Below are positions 1-7,080 of a DNA stretch of 64,000 nt, in pieces. The stretch's first letter is position 1. Every line of letters begins with the position of its first letter. The DNA is taken from assembly GCA_026002875.1 (NCBI GenBank), contig BPGE01000001.1, positions 744,001 through 808,000 on the forward strand. The letters are read 5' to 3'. The notes beneath the pieces are model-generated. The model did not search any database. It saw nothing but the letters and a program-made list of their open reading frames with translations, and had not been told where the DNA came from. Source of the DNA: Bryobacteraceae bacterium (lineage in GTDB: Bacteria; Acidobacteriota; Terriglobia; Bryobacterales; Bryobacteraceae). The position numbers and the translations under genes were made by a program.

Positions 1-242
1 CTCGATACGGTCCGGAGAGCGGCAATCCGAAGTGCGCCAATTGCATGATGCACAGCGGATTCGAGGCCACGGCTGTCCACCATACTTTTTCCAGCTGGCG
101 CGGATTCCTGGACACGATCCGGGCGACATTTTCTCTGTATGAGGATCGGGAGGCGGCGGAGGAGCTGGAGAAGCTGCAACCGGCGCCGCACCCGTGGGAG
201 CTGGTGCAGATCGGAGGGACCAACCGGGAGCGGGCTTCATGA
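1..242 (+). CDS. hpnH: HpnH-like hopanoid radical SAM protein, C-terminal fragment
   Basis: Only the last ~79 residues are in the window; the gene enters from the left edge in the frame starting at base 3. The visible part has the cysteine-containing GNPKCANCMMHSGFEATAV stretch and the TFSSWRGFLDTIRATFSLY segment, which I recognise as the C-terminal region (DUF3463 type) of HpnH. HpnH is the radical SAM enzyme that joins adenosine to diploptene in hopanoid side-chain synthesis. The radical SAM CxxxCxxC motif lies outside the window. Its stop overlaps the start of the next gene (ATGA), so the two are probably translationally coupled. The identity is family recognition from a short fragment. 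Confidence 0.82.
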   Translation, partial: RYGPESGNPKCANCMMHSGFEATAVHHTFSSWRGFLDTIRATFSLYEDREAAEELEKLQPAPHPWELVQIGGTNRERAS

Positions 243-616
243 GCACGGCGATGGCGAAGACGGCGCTGCAGGGGCTGGTGTGGAAGGCGGAAAACGAGGC
301 GGATCTGCGCGAGGGCATCGAGGCGGCGTTTGACTACCGCGGGGATGTGACGCTGCTGCTGAAGAATGGCGCGCGGATCGAGGGCTATCTCTTCGATCGG
401 CGCTCGCGCGCGAGCCTCGACGAGAGCCAGGTGCGGCTGATTCCGACGGGAAGCCAGCAGAAGCTGGTGTTCCGTTACTCCGACATCGCGGGCATCGAAT
501 TCAGCGGCCGCGACATGGCGGCGGGCAAGCGCTGGCAGGACTGGGTGCGGCGTTACGCGGAAAAGAAAGCAGCCGGCGAGAAGAACATCCAGCTCGAGCC
601 GGAGCGGCTGGTATAG
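239..616 (+). CDS. small conserved protein coupled to hpnH, unknown function
   Basis: About 125 residues from an ATG that overlaps the hpnH stop as ATGA, which decides the start. There is no signal peptide or membrane segment. The middle (VTLLLKNGARIEGYLFDRR, then RLIPTGSQQKLVFRYSDIAGIEF) alternates short beta strands and looks like a small Sm/SH3-type barrel; this is a fold guess only. The tail is helical and basic. The coupling suggests a role with hopanoid or envelope lipid synthesis, by inference. The 3' half from base 430 is duplicated perfectly at 2394-2573. This copy ends in RLV-stop and the downstream copy in RLD-stop, so the tail of one of them is acquired. Confidence 0.7.
   Translation: MSTAMAKTALQGLVWKAENEADLREGIEAAFDYRGDVTLLLKNGARIEGYLFDRRSRASLDESQVRLIPTGSQQKLVFRYSDIAGIEFSGRDMAAGKRWQDWVRRYAEKKAAGEKNIQLEPERLV
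430..609 (+). repeat. 180-bp perfect direct repeat, copy 1
   Basis: Bases 430-609 are identical to 2394-2573 (constant offset 1964) over all 180 positions checked by eye. Identity starts at GGTGCGGCTG and ends at GAGCGGCT. The repeat is the 3' half of the small gene after hpnH. It is the left boundary of an insert with different base composition. Confidence 0.95.
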
Positions 617-2393
617 CTGGCCGCCCCTGCAACTGCGGCCCCGCGGGACCACGCACGAGGAGTGGGCGGGTTATGCTCGCTCCGCAGCGCCTCAATGCAT
701 GATTGCCGCGAACTGCCGAAACTTCAGTGAGGACGGCATCCAGGCATCAGTCTGTGCTTATTCGGCATGAAAGGTGAAGCCGTCTCGGCTGGCGAACAAC
801 CCGGTGTCCCGGGGCGAGCAGGCAGCACGGGTCGAGGTCTCGGCTGTTTCCAAGGCCGAATGGCTACCAGCCGTTCACGCCACTGGATCGGGCTGGGCCG
901 GAAGGATCACAGTTCCGTCGGGACGCCCTTCCGAGACACGTCTGAGGCGGCGCAAGTTGGTGGCAATGTCGATGAAGATTTCAGCGGATTCGATTGACAC
1001 GCCCCCAAACCACAAAACAGCCCACACGACTGCCATCAGGATCAGCATCCCTTCCCAAATGCTGTCGAGTGAAACAGAAGAGATCAGGTTCAGGAAAGAT
1101 GTCTCCTTCTCTAGCTTCTTCATCTCGTTTCTCAGATCCATCAGCCGGCCTTCAGCCTCCGTTTTGGCCCTCTGCAGGACCTCGGGCCGGTTGGCAGCCG
1201 CGGCCTCGTCGATTTCCTGGTGCAGCGCTGCCCTCTGAAAGACGAGATCCAGGTGTTTGAAGACCTTTTCATCAAACTCCGACTCTGTAGGCGACTGCTG
1301 TAGGTAGCGTGAAACAGCATCCCTGATTCCATCGCGTCCCGCAGACGTCCTCAAACGCCCTCGGTTGGCCTCGAGAAACCTGTTGATGCTCGCGAAATGT
1401 CCGCCGAAGTCCTCCGCGGCCAACGCCGAAGCGGAACTGTCAATTCTCGCCGTCAGTTGAGAGATTTCGGAACGTTTCTGACGAAGCTCCTCCTCGAGGC
1501 GGCTCCGGCTTTTCAATTTGGTCTCCAGGTCTGCCAACTCGCGTTGGGCACGGGGCAAACTTTCCGACTTCAGGAAATTCAGCCGGATGGCGGCTTGCTC
1601 CCGGCTTGCCGCGACTTCTGGAGGAACGCTCTGGTCGAGGACCAGCATCAGTCCGAAGGCTCCAATCAGCGAGAGAGAAAGGAACAACACGCCAAGTTGG
1701 ATCCTGATCGCAGTTCTCAACAGAAATTGCGGGTCAGTCACCTTCAGACGAACACTTTGACCGCTTTCTGTGGACAGCCTGAAGACCGCATAGCGGATGT
1801 ACGCGAAAGGGGCAACAATGAAGTCCACAAGCGTCAGCCACAGACCCTTTAGAAGGGAGCCTGGTTGGCCCGCAGAGAAGAAGAAGAGAGAAAGCCCGCA
1901 AAACAGCAGGAAAAGGAGAAGGACGACATACACTCGGTCACCGCTCAAGAGACCGCTAAATAGGTTCATTGGGATACATTTCCTTTCCTTCCGGGGCGGT
2001 TTGTCCTTGCCCGGAAAACGTCTCACTATTCAATCGGCATTCGTGACTGTTTTGATTAGCGGGTCGCTGCAGCATGCCATCCGGCCGCAAACGACGGGCT
2101 GTAACCCAGTGATTATGCGCATGCTGAGTCGCGAAGCTGTGCCTTTCTCGGCGACCTGTCAGAGCTGTGTCCGACAGGGCTTCCGGCAAACCTCCGGCTC
2201 TGAGGCCATCAAGGCTGGATGACCCCGCTGTTTCCTGAAAGACTGAGTGCCGGAAAAAACGGGTGCAGACAGACAATTCAGAACAGGTGAGACTGCGAAG
2301 AGCGGCGCTTGCAGGCCGCATTGGCGGGAGGGTGGTCTTCCAGCTCACATCAGCCTCAATTCACGAGTTCGCCTACGGACACAAGCCGGGCTC
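610..2393. mobile_element. 1.8-kb insert bracketed by 180-bp direct repeats
   Basis: The DNA between the two perfect repeats is visibly less GC-rich than its surroundings: 32 of 60 bases are G or C in 1021-1080, against 43 of 60 in 2701-2760. It carries one credible gene, on the minus strand (875-1969). I see no integrase, transposase or terminal inverted repeat. The flanking copies are the 3' end of the host gene, so a circular molecule carrying that 3' end and integrating by single crossover would give this layout. A tandem duplication or an assembly join would also fit. Bases 617-874 and 1970-2393 hold no gene I can support. Confidence 0.6.
875..1969 (-). CDS. membrane protein with central coiled coil, unknown
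   Basis: About 364 residues. The start is the ATG of MNLFSGLLSGDR, preceded by AAGGAAAGG about 11 bases upstream; an in-frame upstream extension has no such site. Hydrophobic segments lie at about residues 12-32 (VYVVLLLFLLFCGLSLFFF), 40-60, 90-112 (IQLGVLFLSLSLIGAFGLML) and 305-325 (MLILMAVVWAVLWFGG). Between the third and fourth is a ~190-residue, charge-rich helical region with heptad-like spacing (ELADLETKLKSRSRLEEELRQKRSEISQL), so a long coiled coil is likely. I do not recognise the family. It is the only gene of the repeat-bracketed insert and its codon use is AT-richer than its neighbours, which suggests recent transfer. Confidence 0.75.
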   Translation of the reverse strand: MNLFSGLLSGDRVYVVLLLFLLFCGLSLFFFSAGQPGSLLKGLWLTLVDFIVAPFAYIRYAVFRLSTESGQSVRLKVTDPQFLLRTAIRIQLGVLFLSLSLIGAFGLMLVLDQSVPPEVAASREQAAIRLNFLKSESLPRAQRELADLETKLKSRSRLEEELRQKRSEISQLTARIDSSASALAAEDFGGHFASINRFLEANRGRLRTSAGRDGIRDAVSRYLQQSPTESEFDEKVFKHLDLVFQRAALHQEIDEAAAANRPEVLQRAKTEAEGRLMDLRNEMKKLEKETSFLNLISSVSLDSIWEGMLILMAVVWAVLWFGGVSIESAEIFIDIATNLRRLRRVSEGRPDGTVILPAQPDPVA

Positions 2394-2573
2394 GGTGCGG
2401 CTGATTCCGACGGGAAGCCAGCAGAAGCTGGTGTTCCGTTACTCCGACATCGCGGGCATCGAATTCAGCGGCCGCGACATGGCGGCGGGCAAGCGCTGGC
2501 AGGACTGGGTGCGGCGTTACGCGGAAAAGAAAGCAGCCGGCGAGAAGAACATCCAGCTCGAGCCGGAGCGGCT
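2394..2573 (+). repeat. 180-bp perfect direct repeat, copy 2
   Basis: This copy is identical to 430-609. It reads on to a stop at 2578-2580 (tail ERLD) but has no start of its own gene. An open frame from 2263 runs through it with an unrelated N-terminus and no ribosome site, so I treat it as the displaced 3' end of the gene at 239. Confidence 0.95.
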
Positions 2574-2580
2574 CGATTAG
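2394..2580 (+). pseudogene. orphan 3' half of the hpnH-coupled small gene
   Basis: The fragment encodes the last ~62 residues (VRLIPTGSQQKL to LEPERLD) without a start or the N-terminal half. It is probably the original chromosomal 3' end cut off by the insert at 610-2393. No synonymous change separates it from the intact copy, so the event is recent or the copies are kept identical by recombination. Confidence 0.7.
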
Positions 2581-2607
2581 CTTCCTGCGCCACCGGCTCG
2601 CCAGCGG

Positions 2608-4614
2608 TCAGCGCCCGGCGGGCGCGCTGATCAACGTCACAAAGCTCGTCGCGTCCAGTTGCAGCTCCGCCTTGCCTCGCTGAACGGGCACGCGCGCCAG
2701 CTCCTGCATCGACCGCGCCGCGTCGGTGACCCACGCGCGCAGCTCCGTGACGGTTTCAGGAAAACCCTCGATCACCGCCGCGCGCGCCGCGCCGCGGTTC
2801 ACCAGATGTACGGTAAATACGCCATTGGCGATGTCACCGAGTGCAGCGGCGGTGATCAGGGGGTGATCCGTTTCGACGGGCAGGTGAAACGAGCGGTGCG
2901 GCGTGGACGCAAGCTGTTTCAGGTTCCAGAAGCGCTGCGTCGGCCGCAGCGGGCCGTCGTCGCCGGCAATGCCGTTGCCCGCCAGCAGCGAATAGTCCGC
3001 CGTGAGCTGCCACTGAAGAATCGATGCCGGCTGCGCCACGGCCAGGATGCGGGTGTAGAGGTCGATCTCATACATGGCGAAGGACGGCTCGAGGAAAATC
3101 CGCGAGTAACGCCAGGCGGCCGCATCGGTGCTGCCTTCGCCGACCAGCAGCGGGACATTGAGACGGCGGGCGGCCGCAAGCCAGCGCTCGAGGTTCTGTT
3201 GCGTGCAGCCGCGCCAGGAGTGGAAGCTGACGGCTCTGGTGAAGCGGGCCGCCTCCGGATCGGCCAGTACGGGGTCGACGAAATCCACCGGGTCGGCGTC
3301 GGACGTGTCTCCGGCGAGAAGGCGAGTGGCCAGGCCGTGGCGGGCGAAATGCGGGCCGAGGGTGCGGATGAGCCGGGCGTGCTCGCGCGGGGTCTGGCGG
3401 ACATCGATGCCGAGGTCGGATTCATTGAAGGAAAACATGGCCGCCTCGACGCCATACTTTTCCTTCAAAAAGAGGAAATATCCTGTAATTGAGGCGGAAA
3501 TTCTCTCCATTTTCGCAGGGTTGAGCGGGTTCCCCCGCGGGCCGTCTTCATCGGGCGGGCGTTTGATTTCTCCGAGAACAGCCCAGGCGGGGGGAAACCA
3601 GGCGCTGACGATCACGGGCAGGCCCATGCGGTGGAGGCGCTGGGCCATCGCCATGGCGGTATGCACGCGCGGATGGAGCCTGCCTGCTCGCGCCTGCGCG
3701 AGCGGGTCGGCCGATTCGTCGGGATCCCAGAGGTTCCAGGGCATGTCGACGCGCGACCAGGCGAGGGGCAGGTTGGCGAGGTTGTAGTCGACAACGGCCG
3801 GATCGCGTTTTTCGTTCTGGATGCGGAAATTGCCGCCGAAGCCGTGCCACATCTGACCGGGGCGCGCGGGGTCGAAGCGCACGCGGACGGGCCTGAGGTC
3901 GGGCTCGCCGGAGGCGCGGATGCGGAAGCTGGCTCTGGCCGAAGAGCCGGAGACAGGGTTTGCCGGCATCAGGCGGAACAGCACCTGCGCATCGTAATTG
4001 CCATCCCTGCGGTCATCCCGGATGACAATTTCCGTCGGAGCGTCGGCCGTGATTTCGAGCGTGCGCGCGGGCGCCGCGATCCGCAGCCCGGAGGCGGTGG
4101 CGCGCAGGTATTCGTTGCGCTCTTCCGTCAACGGCTGGAGGGAGACTGCGGCCGGAGATCCGGAGGCGGGAGAAAGAAGTTCGGCCTTCGCGCGCGAAAA
4201 TTCCTCCGCCGGCAATTGGATGCAATAGAAAACGCCCTCGATGGACGCGTCGGAGGCGGCCTGGATCTGCACGTTGACCTGCGCCGTGTCCGGCGCGGGC
4301 GCCTCCACCGTCTGGTTTCCTGCAAAGCGCCACGAGACGCCTTCGCGGCGGAGGCGGCGGGGCGGGCGGAACTCGGACAGGCCGATTTCAACGGCGCCGC
4401 CGCGGCGGAGAAACGTCGTCTGCTGCCGCTCCTTTCCGGTGCGGCTCCAGAGGGTCCAGCCGGGCTCGACGACACAAAGGCCGGCATCGAAGGCGTGCAG
4501 GTGGCCGTTGATCCGGATCCCCTCGAGATTGCCCCAGCCCATCACCTCCGGCTGAGCGCAGGAAGGCACGGCGAAGGCGAAGAAGAAACCGGAAACGAGA
4601 AGCGCGCATCTCAT
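2608..4614 (-). CDS. secreted GH30-like (clan A) glycoside hydrolase
   Basis: About 668 residues. The ATG of MRCALLVSGFFFAFAVPSCAQ starts a clear Sec signal peptide and follows AAGGA; a further in-frame upstream ATG is less likely. The N-terminal ~260 residues are beta-rich and may bind carbohydrate. The catalytic barrel begins near WHGFGGNF, a hallmark of GH30 and related clan-A enzymes. The probable acid/base is E398 in FSFNESDLG and the nucleophile E493 in LVGEGS. A C-terminal beta domain follows (ITAAALGDIANGVFTVHLVNRG). Such enzymes cleave beta-linked glucans, xylans or glucosides outside the cytoplasm; the exact substrate cannot be read. A GH5 gene lies nearby. Confidence 0.8.
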   Translation of the reverse strand: MRCALLVSGFFFAFAVPSCAQPEVMGWGNLEGIRINGHLHAFDAGLCVVEPGWTLWSRTGKERQQTTFLRRGGAVEIGLSEFRPPRRLRREGVSWRFAGNQTVEAPAPDTAQVNVQIQAASDASIEGVFYCIQLPAEEFSRAKAELLSPASGSPAAVSLQPLTEERNEYLRATASGLRIAAPARTLEITADAPTEIVIRDDRRDGNYDAQVLFRLMPANPVSGSSARASFRIRASGEPDLRPVRVRFDPARPGQMWHGFGGNFRIQNEKRDPAVVDYNLANLPLAWSRVDMPWNLWDPDESADPLAQARAGRLHPRVHTAMAMAQRLHRMGLPVIVSAWFPPAWAVLGEIKRPPDEDGPRGNPLNPAKMERISASITGYFLFLKEKYGVEAAMFSFNESDLGIDVRQTPREHARLIRTLGPHFARHGLATRLLAGDTSDADPVDFVDPVLADPEAARFTRAVSFHSWRGCTQQNLERWLAAARRLNVPLLVGEGSTDAAAWRYSRIFLEPSFAMYEIDLYTRILAVAQPASILQWQLTADYSLLAGNGIAGDDGPLRPTQRFWNLKQLASTPHRSFHLPVETDHPLITAAALGDIANGVFTVHLVNRGAARAAVIEGFPETVTELRAWVTDAARSMQELARVPVQRGKAELQLDATSFVTLISAPAGR

Positions 4615-4702
4615 GGCGGTAGCGGTCCTTGCCGAATATATCATTGGGCCGCTGCGCCGCCTTCCATGCAGCGGGCGGGCCAGGGAGCAGCGAGGTTCAG
4701 GG

Positions 4703-5119
4703 ATGATCTGGGGGCTGATGTTGCTGGCTGCATCGTTGCCGTTCCAGGAGCGGGAGGTGCTGGAGCAGGCGAACGTTCACCGCCGCGCAGCCGGCCTTGC
4801 CGAACTCGTCTGGAACGCGGGCGCCGCGGAAGAAGCGCGCCGGCATTGCGGGCGCGTGCTGGCGGGCCTGGCAGCGGAGCCGCATGAGGGATTCGCCCAG
4901 CGCGCGGCACGGCTGCGGCGCGAGGAAGGCGCAAAACAGGTGGGCGAGAACGTGTTCTTGCAGGAAAACGGCGCGTTCCGCGCAGCGCGCGCCCTCGAGG
5001 CATGGCTCGCGAGCGAAAGCCACCGCAGGACGCTGGAAGGGCCGTACGAGCAAAGCGGTGTGGGCGTGGTGATCCGCGGGCGGCGCGCCTGCGCGGCGCA
5101 GATTTTCCTCGGGCGCTGA
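4703..5119 (+). CDS. CAP-domain (SCP/PR-1-like) secreted protein
   Basis: About 138 residues starting at MIWGLMLLAASLPFQ, a short signal-like leader; an upstream in-frame ATG at 4613 would put the leader internally. The body has CAP-family features: VLEQANVHRRAAGLAELVWNAG for the first helix, HEGFAQRAARL, GENVF, and AWLASESHRRTLEGPYEQSGVGVV for the signature where CAP proteins have W..SxxHRxNLL and GVG. CAP proteins are secreted and their bacterial roles are mostly unknown. The gene sits between the glycosidases on the opposite strand. Confidence 0.8.
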   Translation: MIWGLMLLAASLPFQEREVLEQANVHRRAAGLAELVWNAGAAEEARRHCGRVLAGLAAEPHEGFAQRAARLRREEGAKQVGENVFLQENGAFRAARALEAWLASESHRRTLEGPYEQSGVGVVIRGRRACAAQIFLGR

Positions 5120-5123
5120 GACG

Positions 5124-6239
5124 TCAGTACCGCTGCAGCAGTTCGAGGAGCTTGCGGTCCAGCTTGTGGCCGTGCCAGTCTTCGTAGTTCACATCGGCGC
5201 GGCCGCTGTCGAGCATTCCGAAGGGCCCGCGGAAGTTCCACAGCGCCCAGCCGATGCAGTGGCCCTGGAGAATATCGAGCACGTCTTCCATCCATGCGAG
5301 GAACACGCGGTGGGGCGTGCGGTTGTAACAGCCCGCTTCGCCGCAATGGACGCCGATGCCGCGCCGGACGAGTTCGCCCCAGGGCGCGTACATCTTCTCC
5401 AGATGTTCCCGGCCGAATTCGATCGTGCCGTCCTCTTTCCTGAGCGGCCAGTCCGGCTCGGGGAAATCCAGCTTGCGGTCGACCCAGGCAGCGCGGTAGT
5501 GAGACACTCGCGCAGGCGTGTACGCGTGAACGGACTGCGCGATGCCGGTCCACACGAGCTCATGCACCACCTGATTGCCCACGCTCAAACCGTCGATGAT
5601 GATGGTACGGCCGGGGCTGATCGAACGGATGGCGTTGGTGGCGCGCAGCATCACGCGGACGTAGTCCTCGCGGTCCATGTAGCCTTCCCGCGGCGTGGGC
5701 GCCTCGTTGAGAAGGTTGAAGCTGAGAGCGTAGTTCGAGACGCCCTGGTAACGGCGCGCGAAATAGGTCCAGTGATACACGAACGCCTCTTCGGCGCGGG
5801 GGTCGGACCAGAGAACGAACGGCTCGCGTTCAGGATTGTTGATGCAGTAGCCCGGGGCGCGGTGGAAATTGAGCGAAATATGCAGGCCGTATTTCTGTCC
5901 TAAAGTGACAAGACGGTCGACGGGTTCGAGCGCGGATTCGCGGATCTGGAACGTTGCATCGGGCTTCAGCCGGCGCGTCGTGCGCCAATCCGAGTCGATC
6001 CAGAACCAGTAATCCATCGGAATCCGCAGGAAATTGAAGCCCCAGTCGCGGATCCAGCGCAGTTCGTCTTCGGTGACCGGCTTTGGGGCGGCTTCCGGTT
6101 TGAGCGGCAGAGCCTGGAACAGATCCAGCAGATTGAAGCCGCGCCAGCGGGGCAGGGGATTCATGGATGCCGGCTGCGCCAGCGCGGCGGGAGCGGCTGC
6201 GGCGGCCGTTGCGAAGAGTCGGCGGGTCATTCGGGTCAT
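5124..6239 (-). CDS. GH5-family cellulase-like glycoside hydrolase
   Basis: About 371 residues. The leader MTRMTRRLFATAAAAAPAALAQ looks like a Tat or Sec signal; an ATG at 6266 and one at 6230 are alternatives and none has a strong ribosome site. GH5 features are WRGFNLLDLF at the start of the barrel, FLRIPMDYW, LNFHRAPGYCIN, the acid/base E179 in NLLNEAP, VHAYTPARVSHYRA, and the nucleophile E301 in HCGEAGCY, followed by GWALWNFRGPFG. The enzyme should hydrolyse beta-glucan, mannan or a similar polymer in the periplasm or outside. It lies 33 bases after the KduD-like gene on the same strand, so these genes plausibly form a polysaccharide-use operon with uxaA. Confidence 0.85.
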   Translation of the reverse strand: MTRMTRRLFATAAAAAPAALAQPASMNPLPRWRGFNLLDLFQALPLKPEAAPKPVTEDELRWIRDWGFNFLRIPMDYWFWIDSDWRTTRRLKPDATFQIRESALEPVDRLVTLGQKYGLHISLNFHRAPGYCINNPEREPFVLWSDPRAEEAFVYHWTYFARRYQGVSNYALSFNLLNEAPTPREGYMDREDYVRVMLRATNAIRSISPGRTIIIDGLSVGNQVVHELVWTGIAQSVHAYTPARVSHYRAAWVDRKLDFPEPDWPLRKEDGTIEFGREHLEKMYAPWGELVRRGIGVHCGEAGCYNRTPHRVFLAWMEDVLDILQGHCIGWALWNFRGPFGMLDSGRADVNYEDWHGHKLDRKLLELLQRY

Positions 6240-6272
6240 CGTGCGCCACCAACGCGAAAAGATCATACAGGA

Positions 6273-7043
6273 TCAGCGCCCCATCCAGCCGCCGTCGACC
6301 ACGAGAATGCTGCCGTGGACGTAGTCCGAAGCGCGCGAAGCGAGGAACACGGCGGCGCCTGCCAGATCCGCCGGCTCGCCCCAGCGGCCGGCAGGGATGC
6401 GGGCGAGAATGGCCGGATTGCGCACCGGATCGGCGCGCAGGGCGGCCGTGTTGTCTGTGGCGATGTAGCCGGGAGCGATGGCGTTCACGTTGACGCCGTG
6501 CGGCGCCCATTCGTTGGCCAGCGCCTTGACCAGCTGCGCCACGCCTCCCTTGCTGGCTGCATAAGAGGGCACGAGAATGCCGCCCTGAAATGACAGCAGC
6601 GACGCCGTGAAGATGATCTTGCCCGAGCGGCGGGCGATCATCGACCGGCCGATGTCGCGGGCGAGGATCCAGGGGGCGGTAAGGTTGGCGGCGAGGATCT
6701 CGTCCCAGTACTCGTCGGGGTGGTCCGCCGCAGGCGCCCGCAGGATGGCGCCGGCGTTGTTGACGAGGATGTCGACGGGCGGAAGCTCCTTTTCAAGCCG
6801 CGCAATGAGGCCGCGGAGCGCAGTCCGGTCGGCCAGATCGCACTGGAAGGCGTGGAAGCGGCGGCCGAGCGCGCGGACGCGGGCGCCAATGGCGCCGCCG
6901 TCGTCTTCCAGCGACCGGCTGACACCGGCGATGTCGGCCCCGGCTTCGGCCAGAGCCTCCGCGATCGCAAATCCGATGCCGCGGCGGCAGCCGGTGACGA
7001 GCGCCAGCTTTCCGTCAAGCCGGAAGAGGTCGAGCACGGACAT
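6273..7043 (-). CDS. kduD: short-chain dehydrogenase, KduD-like
   Basis: About 256 residues from MSVLDLFRLDGK, with GGAGA eight bases upstream. It has the classical SDR signatures: cofactor loop TGCRRGIG, NNAG, the catalytic serine region FTASLLSFQGG and YAASKGG, then the typical C-terminus GSILVVDGGWMGR. Sequence style and context next to altronate dehydratase point to 2-dehydro-3-deoxy-D-gluconate 5-dehydrogenase (KduD) or another hexuronate-pathway dehydrogenase. Substrate specificity inside SDRs cannot be fixed from motifs, so the symbol is provisional. It lies 37 bases downstream of uxaA. Confidence 0.75.
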   Translation of the reverse strand: MSVLDLFRLDGKLALVTGCRRGIGFAIAEALAEAGADIAGVSRSLEDDGGAIGARVRALGRRFHAFQCDLADRTALRGLIARLEKELPPVDILVNNAGAILRAPAADHPDEYWDEILAANLTAPWILARDIGRSMIARRSGKIIFTASLLSFQGGILVPSYAASKGGVAQLVKALANEWAPHGVNVNAIAPGYIATDNTAALRADPVRNPAILARIPAGRWGEPADLAGAAVFLASRASDYVHGSILVVDGGWMGR

Positions 7044-7080
7044 CGAACAGTTCTCCAAAGGATTGTTTCAAACAGGATCT

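Noticed and set aside
2263-2580. Open frame carrying the duplicated gene end as a separate gene.
   Set aside because: Its N-terminus is unrelated, the start lacks a ribosome site, and the repeat explains the conserved tail.
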